64,000 nucleotides of DNA. Origin: Megachile rotundata (Eukaryota > Arthropoda > Insecta > Hymenoptera > Megachilidae). This document shows positions 39,532 to 53,890 of this stretch, piece after piece. The notes under the pieces were generated by a model, which did no database searches, had not been told where the DNA came from, and saw nothing but the letters and a program-made list of their open reading frames with translations. How positions within the stretch are numbered: the stretch's first letter is position 1; each line of letters opens with the position of its first letter. The position numbers and the translations under genes are program-made. Location: NCBI RefSeq assembly GCF_050947335.1, contig NW_027473861.1:62001-126000 (forward strand), read 5' to 3'.

Positions 39532-42500
39532 TAGTAATATGAGTTAGATTGATAATAGTGAGTGTAATAAGTATAGTGAATGTCGTTCTATCGATCATAT
39601 CAGCATAATACGGGTATTAATATGAGTTGGATTGATAATAATAAGAGTAATGAGTATAGTAATTGTAGTTCTATCGATCATATAAGCATAATGTGGCTAA
39701 TAATATGAGTTAGATTCATAATAATAAGAGTAATAAGTATAGTAATTGTCGTTCTATCGATCATATAAGCAGAATGTGGCTAATAATATGAGTTAGATTG
39801 ATAATAATAAGAGTAATAAGTATAGTAATTGTCGTTCTATCGATAATATAAGCATAATATGGCTAATAATATGAGTTTGATTGATAATACTAAGAGTAGT
39901 GAGTATAGTAATTGTCGTTCTATCGATCATATAAGCATAATATGGCTAATAATATGAGTTAGATTGATAATAATAAGAGTAATGAGTATAGTACTTGTCG
40001 TTCTATCGATCATATAAGCATAATATGGCTAATAATATGAGTTAGATTTATAATAATAAGAGTAATAAGTATAGTGATTGTCGTTCTATCGATCATATAA
40101 GCACAATATGGCTAATAATATGAGTTAGATTGATAATAATAAGAGTAATAAGTATAGTAATTGTCGTTCTATCGATTATATCGGCACAATATGGTTAATA
40201 ATATGAGTTAGATTGATAATAATAAGAGTAATAAGTATAGTAATTGTCGTTATATCGATCATATAACCATAATATGGCTAATAGCATGAGTTAGATTGAT
40301 AATAATAAGAGTAATGGGTATAGTAATTGTCGTTCTATCGATCACATCTGCATAATATGGTTAATAATATGAGTTAGATTGATAATAGTGAGTGTAATAA
40401 ATATAGTAATTGTCGTTCTATCGCTCATATAAGCACAATATGGCTAATAATATGAGTTAGATTGATAATAATAAGAGTAATAAGTATAGTAATTGTCGTT
40501 CTATCGATCATATAAGCATAATATGGCTAATAATATGAGTTAGATTGATAATAATAAGAGTAAAGAGTATAGTAATTGTAGTTCTATCGATCATATCTGC
40601 ATAATATGGTTAATAATATGAGTTAGAATGATAATAATAAGAGTAATAAGTATAGTAATTGTCGTTCTATCGATCATATCTGCATAATATGGTTAATAAT
40701 TTGAGTTAGATTGATAATAGTGAGTGTAATAAGTATAGTGAATGTCGTTCTATCGATCATATCAGCATAATACGGGTATTAATATGAGTTGGATTGATAA
40801 TAATAAGAGTAATGAGTATAGTAGTTGTAGTTCTATCGATCATATAAGCATAATGTGGCTAATAATATGAGTTAGATTCATAATAATAAGAGTAATAAGT
40901 ATAGTAATTGTCGTTCTATCGATCATATAAGCACAATATGGCTAATAATATGAGTTAGATTGATAATAATAAGAGTAATAAGTATAGTAATTGTCGTTCT
41001 ATCGATCATATCTGCATAATATGGTTAATAATATGAGTTAGATTGATAATAATAAGAGTAATAAGTATAGTAATTGTCGTTATATCGATCATATAACCAT
41101 AATATGGCTAATAGCATGAGTTAGATTGATAATAATAAGAGTAATAAGTATAGTAATTGTCGTTCTATCGATCATATAAGCATAATATGGCTAATAATAT
41201 GAGTTAGATTGATAATAATAAGTGTAATAAGTATAGTAATTGTCGTTCTATCGATCATATCAGCATAATACGGGTAATAATATGAGTTGGATTGATAATA
41301 ATAAGAGTAATGAGTATAGTAATTGTAGTTCTATCGATCATATAAGCATAATGTGGCTAATAATATGAGTTAGATTCATAATAATAAGAGTAATAAGTAC
41401 AGTAATTGTCGTTCTATCGATCATATAAGCAGAATATGGCTAATAATATGAGTTAGATTTATAATAATAAGAGTAATAAGTATAGTAATTGTCGTTCTAT
41501 CGATCATAAAAGCACAATATGGCTAATAATATGAGTTAGATTGATAATAATAAGAGTAATAAGTATAGTAATTGTCGTTCTATCGATCATATCTGCATAA
41601 TATGGCTAATAATATGAGTTTGATTGATAATACTAAGAGTAGTGAGTATAGTAATTGTCGTTCTATCGATCATATAAGCATAATATGGCTAATAATATGA
41701 GTTAGATTGATAATAATAAGAGTAATAAGTATAGTAATTGTCGTTCTATCGATCATATAAGCATAATATGGCTAATAATGTGAGTTAGATTGATAATAGT
41801 GAGTGCAATAAATATAGTAATTGTCGTTCTATCGCTCATATAAGCACAATATGGCTAATAATATGAGTTAGATTGATAATAATAAGAGTAATAAGCATAG
41901 TAACTGTCGTTCTATCGATAATATAAGCATAATATGGCTAATAATATGAGTTAGATTGATAATAATAAGAGTAATGAGTATAGTAATTGTAGTTCTATCG
42001 ATCATATCTGCATAATATGGTTAATAATATGAGTTAGAATGATAATAATAAGAGTAATAAGTATAGTAATTGTCGTTCTATCGATCATATCTGCATAATA
42101 TGGTTAATAATATGAGTTAGATTGATAATAGTGAGTGTAATAAGTATAGTGAATGTCGTTCTATCGATCATATCAGCATAATACGGGTATTAATATGAGT
42201 TGGATTGATAATAATAAGAGTAATGAGTATAGTAGTTGTAGTTCTATCGATCATATAAGCATAATGTGGCTAATAATATGAGTTAGATTCATAATAATAA
42301 GAGTAATAAGTATAGTAATTGTCGTTCTATCGATCATATAAGCAGAATATGGCTAATAATATGAGTTAGATTTATAATAATAAGAGTAATAAGTATAGTA
42401 ATTGTCGTTCTATCGATCATATAAGCATAATATGGCTAATAGCATGAGTTAGATTGATAATAGTGAGCGTAATAAGTATAGTAATTGTCGTTCTGTCGAT

Positions 42501-44096
42501 CATATTAGCATAATATGGTTAATAATATGAGTTAGATTGATAATAATAAGAGTAATAAGTATAGTATTTGTCGTTCTATCGATCATATAAGCATAATATG
42601 GCTAATAATACGAGTTAGATTGATAATAATAAGAGTAATAAGTATAGTAATTGTCGTTCTATCGATCTTATAAGCACAATATGGTTAATAATATGAGTTA
42701 GATTGATAATAATAAGAGTAATAAGTATAGCAATTGTTGTTCTCTCGATCATATAAGCATAATATGGCTAATAATATGAGTTAGAGTGATAATACTAAGA
42801 GTAGTGAGTATAGTAATTCTCATTCTATCGATCATATAAGCATAATATGGCTAATAATATGAGTTAGATTGATAATAATAACAGTAATAAGTATAGTAAT
42901 TGCCGTTCTATCGATAATATAAGCATAATATGGCTAATAATATGAGTTTGATTGATAATACTAAGAGTAGTGAGTATAGTAATTGTCGTTCTATCGATCA
43001 CATAAGCATAATATGGCTAATAATATGAGTTAGATTGATTATAATAAGAGTAATGAGTATAGTAATTGTCGTTCTATCGATCATATAAGCATAATATGAC
43101 TAATAATATGAGTTAGATTTATAATAATAAGAGTAATAAGTATAGTAATTGTCGTTCTATCGATCATATAAGCACAATATGGCTAATAATATGAGTTAGA
43201 TTGATAATAATAAGAGTAATAAGTATAGTAATTGTCGTTCTATCGATTATATCTGCACAATATGGTTAATAATATGAGTTAGATTGATAATAATAAGAGT
43301 AATAAGTATAGTAATTGTCGTTATATCGATCATATAACCATAATATGGCTAATAGCATGAGTTAGATTGATAATAATAAGAGTAATTAGTATAGTAATTG
43401 TCGTTCTATCGATCATATCTGCATAATATGGTTAATAATATGAGTTAGATTGATAATAGTGAGTGTAATAAATATAGTAATTGTCGTTCTATCGCTCATA
43501 TGAGCACAATATGGCTAATAATATGAGTTAGATTGATAATAATAAGAGTAATAAGTATAGTAATTGTCGTTCTATCGATCATTTAACCATAATATGGCTA
43601 ATAATATGAGTTAGATTGATGATAATAAGAGAAATAAGTATAGTAATTGTCGTTCTATCGATCATATCTGCATAATATGGTTAATAATATGAGTTAGAAT
43701 GATAATAATAAGAGTAATAAGTATATTAATTGTCGTTCTATCGATCATATAAGCATAATATGGCTAATAATATGAGTTGGATTGATAATAATAAGAGTAA
43801 TAAGTATAGTAATTGTCGTTCTATCGATCATATAAGCATAATATGGCTAATAATATGAGTTAGACTGATAATACTAAGAGTAGTGAGTATAGTAATTCTC
43901 ATTCTATCGATCATATAAGCATAATATGGCTAATAATATGAGTTAGATAGATAATAATAAGAGTAATGAGTATAGTAATTGTAGTTCTATCGATCATATC
44001 TGCATAATATGGTTAATAATATGAGTTAGATTGATAATAATAAGAGTAATAAGTATAGTAATTGTCGTTATATCGATCATATAACCATAATATGGC

Positions 44097-47000
44097 TAAT
44101 AGCATGAGTTAGATTGATAATAATAAGAGTAATGAGTATAGTAATTGTCGTCCTATCGATCATATCTGCATAATATGGTTAATAATATGAGTTAGATTGA
44201 TAATAGTGAGTGTAATAAATATAGTAATTGTCGTTCTATCGCTCATATAAGCACAATATGGCTAATAATATGAGTTAGATTGATAATAATAAGAGTAATA
44301 AGTATAGTAATTGTCGTTCTATCGATCATATAAGCATAATATGGCTAATAATATGAGTTAGATTGATAATAATAAGAGTAATGAGTATAGTAATTGTAGT
44401 TCTATCGATCATATCTGCATAAAATGGTTAATAATATGAGTTAGAATGATAATAATAAGAGTAATAAGTATAGTAATTGTCGTTCTATCGATCATATAAG
44501 CAGAATATGGCTAATAATATGAGTTAGATTTATAATAATAAGAGTAATAAGTATAGTAATTGTCGTTCTATCGATCATATAAGCACAATATGGCTAATAA
44601 TATGAGTTAGATTGATAATAATAAGAGTAATAAGTATAGTAACTGTCGTTCTATCGATCATATCTGCATAATATGGTTAATAATATGAGTTAGATTGATA
44701 ATAATAAGAGTAATAAGTATAGTAATTGTCGTTATATCGATCATATAACCATAATATGGCTAATAGCATGAGTTAGATTGATAATAATAAGAGTAATAAG
44801 TATAGTAATTGTCGTTCTATCGATCATATAAGCATAATATGGCTAATAATATGAGTTAGATTGATAATAATAAGTGTAATAAGTATAGTAATTGTCGTTC
44901 TATCGATCATAATTGCATAATATGGTTAATAATATGAGTTAGATTGATAATAGTAAGAGCAATGAGTATAGTAATTGTCGTACTATCGATCATATAAGCA
45001 TAGTATGGCTAATAATATGAGTTAGATTGATAATAATAAGTGTAATAAGTATAGTAATTGTCGTTCGATCGATCATGTCTGCATAATATGGTTAATAATA
45101 TGAGTTAGATTGATAATAATAAGAGTAATGAGTATAGTAATTGTCGTACTATCGATCATATAAGCATAATATGGCTAATAATGTGAGTTAGATTGATAAT
45201 AGTGAGTGCAATAAATATAGTAATTGTCGTTCTATCGCTCATATAAGCACAATATGGCTAATAATATGAGTTAGAATGATAATAATAAGAGTAATAAGTA
45301 TAGTAATTGTCATTCTATCGATCATATAAGCATAATATGGCTAATAATATGAGTTAGATTGATAATAATAAGTGTAATAAGTATAGTAATTGTCGTTCTA
45401 TCGATCATATAAGCATCATATGGCTAATAATATGAGTTAGATTGATAATAATAAGAGTAATGAGTATAGTAATTGTAGCTCTATCGATCATATCTGCTTA
45501 ATATGGTTAATAATATGAGTTAGAATGATAATAATAAGAGTAATAAGTATAGTAATTGTCGTTCTATCGATCATATCTGCATAATATGGTTAATAATATG
45601 AGTTAGATTGATAATAGTGAGTGTAATAAGTATAGTGAATGTCGTTCTATCGATCATATCAGCATAATACGGGTGATAATATGAGTTGGATTGATAATAA
45701 TAAGAGTAATGAGTATAGTAATTGTAGGTCTATCGATCATATAAGCATAATATGGCTAATAATATGAGTCAGATTCATAATAATAACAGTAATAAGTATA
45801 GTAATTGTCGTTCTATCGATCATTTAAGCATAATATGGCGAATAATATGAGTTGGGTTGATAAAAATAAGAATAATATGTATAGTAATTGTCGTTCTATC
45901 GATCATATAAGCAGAATATGGCTAATAATATGAGTTAGATTTGTAATAATAAGAGTAATAAGTATAGTAATTGTCGTTCTATCGATCATATAAGCACAAT
46001 ATGGCTAATAATATGAGTTAGATTGATAATAATAAGAGTAATAAGTATAGTAATTGTCGTTCTATCGATCATATCTGCATAATATGGTTAATAATATGAG
46101 TTAGATTGATAATAATAAGAGTAATAAGTATAGTAATTGTCGTTCTATCGATCATATCTGCATAATATGGTTAGTAATATGAGTTAGATTGATAATAGTG
46201 AGTGTAATAAGTATAGTGAATGTCGTTCTATCGATCATATCAGCATAATACGGGTATTAATATGAGTTGGATTGATAATAATAAGAGTAATGAGTATAGT
46301 AATTGTAGTTCTATCGATCATATAAGCATAATGTGGCTAATAATATGAGTTAGATTCATAATAATAAGAGTAATAAGTATAGTAATTGTCGTTCTATCGA
46401 TCATATAAGCAGAATGTGGCTAATAATATGAGTTAGATTGATAATAATAAGAGTAATAAGTATAGTAATTGTCGTTCTATCGATAATATAAGCATAATAT
46501 GGCTAATAATATGAGTTTGATTGATAATACTAAGAGTAGTGAGTATAGTAATTGTCGTTCTATCGATCATATAAGCATAATATGGCTAATAATATGAGTT
46601 AGATTGATAATAATAAGAGTAATGAGTATAGTACTTGTCGTTCTATCGATCATATAAGCATAATATGGCTAATAATATGAGTTAGATTTATAATAATAAG
46701 AGTAATAAGTATAGTGATTGTCGTTCTATCGATCATATAAGCACAATATGGCTAATAATATGAGTTAGATTGATAATAATAAGAGTAATAAGTATAGTAA
46801 TTGTCGTTCTATCGATTATATCGGCACAATATGGTTAATAATATGAGTTAGATTGATAATAATAAGAGTAATAAGTATAGTAATTGTCGTTATATCGATC
46901 ATATAACCATAATATGGCTAATAGCATGAGTTAGATTGATAATAATAAGAGTAATGGGTATAGTAATTGTCGTTCTATCGATCACATCTGCATAATATGG

Positions 47001-48744
47001 TTAATAATATGAGTTAGATTGATAATAGTGAGTGTAATAAATATAGTAATTGTCGTTCTATCGCTCATATAAGCACAATATGGCTAATAATATGAGTTAG
47101 ATTGATAATAATAAGAGTAATAAGTATAGTAATTGTCGTTCTATCGATCATATAAGCATAATATGGCTAATAATATGAGTTAGATTGATAATAATAAGAG
47201 TAAAGAGTATAGTAATTGTAGTTCTATCGATCATATCTGCATAATATGGTTAATAATATGAGTTAGAATGATAATAATAAGAGTAATAAGTATAGTAATT
47301 GTCGTTCTATCGATCATATCTGCATAATATGGTTAATAATTTGAGTTAGATTGATAATAGTGAGTGTAATAAGTATAGTGAATGTCGTTCTATCGATCAT
47401 ATCAGCATAATACGGGTATTAATATGAGTTGGATTGATAATAATAAGAGTAATGAGTATAGTAGTTGTAGTTCTATCGATCATATAAGCATAATGTGGCT
47501 AATAATATGAGTTAGATTCATAATAATAAGAGTAATAAGTATAGTAATTGTCGTTCTATCGATCATATAAGCACAATATGGCTAATAATATGAGTTAGAT
47601 TGATAATAATAAGAGTAATAAGTATAGTAATTGTCGTTCTATCGATCATATCTGCATAATATGGTTAATAATATGAGTTAGATTGATAATAATAAGAGTA
47701 ATAAGTATAGTAATTGTCGTTATATCGATCATATAACCATAATATGGCTAATAGCATGAGTTAGATTGATAATAATAAGAGTAATAAGTATAGTAATTGT
47801 CGTTCTATCGATCATATAAGCATAATATGGCTAATAATATGAGTTAGATTGATAATAATAAGTGTAATAAGTATAGTAATTGTCGTTCTATCGATCATAT
47901 CAGCATAATACGGGTAATAATATGAGTTGGATTGATAATAATAAGAGTAATGAGTATAGTAATTGTAGTTCTATCGATCATATAAGCATAATGTGGCTAA
48001 TAATATGAGTTAGATTCATAATAATAAGAGTAATAAGTACAGTAATTGTCGTTCTATCGATCATATAAGCAGAATATGGCTAATAATATGAGTTAGATTT
48101 ATAATAATAAGAGTAATAAGTATAGTAATTGTCGTTCTATCGATCATAAAAGCACAATATGGCTAATAATATGAGTTAGATTGATAATAATAAGAGTAAT
48201 AAGTATAGTAATTGTCGTTCTATCGATCATATCTGCATAATATGGCTAATAATATGAGTTTGATTGATAATACTAAGAGTAGTGAGTATAGTAATTGTCG
48301 TTCTATCGATCATATAAGCATAATATGGCTAATAATATGAGTTAGATTGATAATAATAAGAGTAATAAGTATAGTAATTGTCGTTCTATCGATCATATAA
48401 GCATAACATGGCTAATAATGTGAGTTAGATTGATAATAGTGAGTGCAATAAATATAGTAATTGTCGTTCTATCGCTCATATAAGCACAATATGGCTAATA
48501 ATATGAGTTAGATTGATAATAATAAGAGTAATAAGCATAGTAACTGTCGTTCTATCGATAATATAAGCATAATATGGCTAATAATATGAGTTAGATTGAT
48601 AATAATAAGAGTAATGAGTATAGTAATTGTAGTTCTATCGATCATATCTGCATAATATGGTTAATAATATGAGTTAGAATGATAATAATAAGAGTAATAA
48701 GTATAGTAATTGTCGTTCTATCGATCATATAACCATAATATGGC
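44097..48744 (+). repeat. 56-monomer tandem duplication, first copy (4648 bp)
   Basis: It starts at AATAGCATGAG followed by GTAATTGTCGTCCTATCG and ends with the chimeric monomer 48662-48744. The next base begins the second copy with the same AATAGCATGAG/GTCCTATCG monomer. Markers are all exactly 4648 bp apart: GTACTTGTCG 46631 and 51279, TCGGCACAAT 46821 and 51469, GCATAACATGG 48401 and 53049. GCATAACATGG is absent from the equivalent place in block B (41761), so the mutation arose before this duplication and was copied by it. Confidence 0.94.
48662..48744 (+). repeat. Chimeric monomer at the 4648-bp duplication junction
   Basis: The left part (GAGTTAGAATGAT and GTCGTTCTATCGATCATAT) is the type that normally ends CATATCTGC and GGT, as at 53310-53392. 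The right part (ATAACCATAATATGGC leading into AATAGCATGAG) normally belongs to a monomer with GTTATATCG. The switch lies in the shared stretch ATCGATCATAT, monomer positions 59-69. This places the crossover of the 56-monomer duplication to within about ten bases. Confidence 0.9.
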
Positions 48745-51700
48745 TAATAGCATGAGTTAGATTGATAATAATAAGAGTAATGAGTATAGTAATTGTCGTC
48801 CTATCGATCATATCTGCATAATATGGTTAATAATATGAGTTAGATTGATAATAGTGAGTGTAATAAATATAGTAATTGTCGTTCTATCGCTCATATAAGC
48901 ACAATATGGCTAATAATATGAGTTAGATTGATAATAATAAGAGTAATAAGTATAGTAATTGTCGTTCTATCGATCATATAAGCATAATATGGCTAATAAT
49001 ATGAGTTAGATTGATAATAATAAGAGTAATGAGTATAGTAATTGTAGTTCTATCGATCATATCTGCATAAAATGGTTAATAATATGAGTTAGAATGATAA
49101 TAATAAGAGTAATAAGTATAGTAATTGTCGTTCTATCGATCATATAAGCAGAATATGGCTAATAATATGAGTTAGATTTATAATAATAAGAGTAATAAGT
49201 ATAGTAATTGTCGTTCTATCGATCATATAAGCACAATATGGCTAATAATATGAGTTAGATTGATAATAATAAGAGTAATAGGTATAGTAACTGTCGTTCT
49301 ATCGATCATATCTGCATAATATGGTTAATAATATGAGTTAGATTGATAATAATAAGAGTAATAAGTATAGTAATTGTCGTTATATCGATCATATAACCAT
49401 AATATGGCTAATAGCATGAGTTAGATTGATAATAATAAGAGTAATAAGTATAGTAATTGTCGTTCTATCGATCATATAAGCATAATATGGCTAATAATAT
49501 GAGTTAGATTGATAATAATAAGTGTAATAAGTATAGTAATTGTCGTTCTATCGATCATAATTGCATAATATGGTTAATAATATGAGTTAGATTGATAATA
49601 GTAAGAGCAATGAGTATAGTAATTGTCGTACTATCGATCATATAAGCATAGTATGGCTAATAATATGAGTTAGATTGATAATAATAAGTGTAATAAGTAT
49701 AGTAATTGTCGTTCGATCGATCATGTCTGCATAATATGGTTAATAATATGAGTTAGATTGATAATAATAAGAGTAATGAGTATAGTAATTGTCGTACTAT
49801 CGATCATATAAGCATAATATGGCTAATAATGTGAGTTAGATTGATAATAGTGAGTGCAATAAATATAGTAATTGTCGTTCTATCGCTCATATAAGCACAA
49901 TATGGCTAATAATATGAGTTAGAATGATAATAATAAGAGTAATAAGTATAGTAATTGTCATTCTATCGATCATATAAGCATAATATGGCTAATAATATGA
50001 GTTAGATTGATAATAATAAGTGTAATAAGTATAGTAATTGTCGTTCTATCGATCATATAAGCATCATATGGCTAATAATATGAGTTAGATTGATAATAAT
50101 AAGAGTAATGAGTATAGTAATTGTAGCTCTATCGATCATATCTGCTTAATATGGTTAATAATATGAGTTAGAATGATAATAATAAGAGTAATAAGTATAG
50201 TAATTGTCGTTCTATCGATCATATCTGCATAATATGGTTAATAATATGAGTTAGATTGATAATAGTGAGTGTAATAAGTATAGTGAATGTCGTTCTATCG
50301 ATCATATCAGCATAATACGGGTGATAATATGAGTTGGATTGATAATAATAAGAGTAATGAGTATAGTAATTGTAGGTCTATCGATCATATAAGCATAATA
50401 TGGCTAATAATATGAGTCAGATTCATAATAATAACAGTAATAAGTATAGTAATTGTCGTTCTATCGATCATTTAAGCATAATATGGCGAATAATATGAGT
50501 TGGGTTGATAAAAATAAGAATAATATGTATAGTAATTGTCGTTCTATCGATCATATAAGCAGAATATGGCTAATAATATGAGTTAGATTTGTAATAATAA
50601 GAGTAATAAGTATAGTAATTGTCGTTCTATCGATCATATAAGCACAATATGGCTAATAATATGAGTTAGATTGATAATAATAAGAGTAATAAGTATAGTA
50701 ATTGTCGTTCTATCGATCATATCTGCATAATATGGTTAATAATATGAGTTAGATTGATAATAATAAGAGTAATAAGTATAGTAATTGTCGTTCTATCGAT
50801 CATATCTGCATAATATGGTTAGTAATATGAGTTAGATTGATAATAGTGAGTGTAATAAGTATAGTGAATGTCGTTCTATCGATCATATCAGCATAATACG
50901 GGTATTAATATGAGTTGGATTGATAATAATAAGAGTAATGAGTATAGTAATTGTAGTTCTATCGATCATATAAGCATAATGTGGCTAATAATATGAGTTA
51001 GATTCATAATAATAAGAGTAATAAGTATAGTAATTGTCGTTCTATCGATCATATAAGCAGAATGTGGCTAATAATATGAGTTAGATTGATAATAATAAGA
51101 GTAATAAGTATAGTAATTGTCGTTCTATCGATAATATAAGCATAATATGGCTAATAATATGAGTTTGATTGATAATACTAAGAGTAGTGAGTATAGTAAT
51201 TGTCGTTCTATCGATCATATAAGCATAATATGGCTAATAATATGAGTTAGATTGATAATAATAAGAGTAATGAGTATAGTACTTGTCGTTCTATCGATCA
51301 TATAAGCATAATATGGCTAATAATATGAGTTAGATTTATAATAATAAGAGTAATAAGTATAGTGATTGTCGTTCTATCGATCATATAAGCACAATATGGC
51401 TAATAATATGAGTTAGATTGATAATAATAAGAGTAATAAGTATAGTAATTGTCGTTCTATCGATTATATCGGCACAATATGGTTAATAATATGAGTTAGA
51501 TTGATAATAATAAGAGTAATAAGTATAGTAATTGTCGTTATATCGATCATATAACCATAATATGGCTAATAGCATGAGTTAGATTGATAATAATAAGAGT
51601 AATGGGTATAGTAATTGTCGTTCTATCGATCACATCTGCATAATATGGTTAATAATATGAGTTAGATTGATAATAGTGAGTGTAATAAATATAGTAATTG

Positions 51701-53392
51701 TCGTTCTATCGCTCATATAAGCACAATATGGCTAATAATATGAGTTAGATTGATAATAATAAGAGTAATAAGTATAGTAATTGTCGTTCTATCGATCATA
51801 TAAGCATAATATGGCTAATAATATGAGTTAGATTGATAATAATAAGAGTAAAGAGTATAGTAATTGTAGTTCTATCGATCATATCTGCATAATATGGTTA
51901 ATAATATGAGTTAGAATGATAATAATAAGAGTAATAAGTATAGTAATTGTCGTTCTATCGATCATATCTGCATAATATGGTTAATAATTTGAGTTAGATT
52001 GATAATAGTGAGTGTAATAAGTATAGTGAATGTCGTTCTATCGATCATATCAGCATAATACGGGTATTAATATGAGTTGGATTGATAATAATAAGAGTAA
52101 TGAGTATAGTAGTTGTAGTTCTATCGATCATATAAGCATAATGTGGCTAATAATATGAGTTAGATTCATAATAATAAGAGTAATAAGTATAGTAATTGTC
52201 GTTCTATCGATCATATAAGCACAATATGGCTAATAATATGAGTTAGATTGATAATAATAAGAGTAATAAGTATAGTAATTGTCGTTCTATCGATCATATC
52301 TGCATAATATGGTTAATAATATGAGTTAGATTGATAATAATAAGAGTAATAAGTATAGTAATTGTCGTTATATCGATCATATAACCATAATATGGCTAAT
52401 AGCATGAGTTAGATTGATAATAATAAGAGTAATAAGTATAGTAATTGTCGTTCTATCGATCATATAAGCATAATATGGCTAATAATATGAGTTAGATTGA
52501 TAATAATAAGTGTAATAAGTATAGTAATTGTCGTTCTATCGATCATATCAGCATAATACGGGTAATAATATGAGTTGGATTGATAATAATAAGAGTAATG
52601 AGTATAGTAATTGTAGTTCTATCGATCATATAAGCATAATGTGGCTAATAATATGAGTTAGATTCATAATAATAAGAGTAATAAGTACAGTAATTGTCGT
52701 TCTATCGATCATATAAGCAGAATATGGCTAATAATATGAGTTAGATTTATAATAATAAGAGTAATAAGTATAGTAATTGTCGTTCTATCGATCATAAAAG
52801 CACAATATGGCTAATAATATGAGTTAGATTGATAATAATAAGAGTAATAAGTATAGTAATTGTCGTTCTATCGATCATATCTGCATAATATGGCTAATAA
52901 TATGAGTTTGATTGATAATACTAAGAGTAGTGAGTATAGTAATTGTCGTTCTATCGATCATATAAGCATAATATGGCTAATAATATGAGTTAGATTGATA
53001 ATAATAAGAGTAATAAGTATAGTAATTGTCGTTCTATCGATCATATAAGCATAACATGGCTAATAATGTGAGTTAGATTGATAATAGTGAGTGCAATAAA
53101 TATAGTAATTGTCGTTCTATCGCTCATATAAGCACAATATGGCTAATAATATGAGTTAGATTGATAATAATAAGAGTAATAAGCATAGTAACTGTCGTTC
53201 TATCGATAATATAAGCATAATATGGCTAATAATATGAGTTAGATTGATAATAATAAGAGTAATGAGTATAGTAATTGTAGTTCTATCGATCATATCTGCA
53301 TAATATGGTTAATAATATGAGTTAGAATGATAATAATAAGAGTAATAAGTATAGTAATTGTCGTTCTATCGATCATATCTGCATAATATGGT
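48745..53392 (+). repeat. 56-monomer tandem duplication, second copy (4648 bp)
   Basis: It is in register and nearly identical to 44097-48744. Apart from the last monomer, the only difference I noticed is AATAGGTATAG at 49281 (G) where the first copy has A (44633). Its last monomer (53310-53392) has the normal CATATCTGC and GGT ending in place of the chimeric form. Near identity over 4.6 kb implies a very recent event, or an assembly duplication. Confidence 0.92.
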
Positions 53393-53890
53393 TAATAATA
53401 TGAGTTAGATTGATAATAGTGAGTGTAATAAGTATAGTGAATGTCGTTCTATCGATCATATCAGCATAATACGGGTATTAATATGAGTTGGATTGATAAT
53501 AATAAGAGTAATGAGTATAGTAGTTGTAGTTCTATCGATCATATAAGCATAATGTGGCTAATAATATGAGTTAGATTCATAATAATAAGAGTAATAAGTA
53601 TAGTAATTGTCGTTCTATCGATCATATAAGCAGAATATGGCTAATAATATGAGTTAGATTTATAATAATAAGAGTAATAAGTATAGTAATTGTCGTTCTA
53701 TCGATCATATAAGCATAATATGGCTAATAGCATGAGTTAGATTGATAATAGTGAGCGTAATAAGTATAGTAATTGTCGTTCTGTCGATCATATTAGCATA
53801 ATATGGTTAATAATATGAGTTAGATTGATAATAATAAGAGTAATAAGTATAGTATTTGTCGTTCTATCGATCATATAAGCATAATATGGC

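Larger units (their letters stand above)
34883..42602 (+). repeat. Large block B (93 monomers, 7720 bp)
   Basis: It repeats the start order of block A 4648 bp later (GCAATTGTTG at 35010). It holds the only 84-bp monomer (35630-35713) and a run of 13 monomers (about 38.6-39.5 kb) absent from the corresponding place in block C. It lacks the GATGATAATAAGAGAAATAAG change that blocks C and D share (43621, 54909; B has the unchanged form near 35900), which places B outside the C/D pair at that site. Confidence 0.9.
42603..53890 (+). repeat. Large block C (136 monomers, 11288 bp)
   Basis: It has the same start trio (GCAATTGTTG at 42730) and the same order as block B, but lacks the 13-monomer run and contains an internal tandem duplication of 56 monomers (44097-53392). 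The arithmetic agrees: 93 minus 13 plus 56 is 136 monomers. It shares GATGATAATAAGAGAAATAAG with block D (43621 and 54909, exactly 11288 bp apart). Confidence 0.92.
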
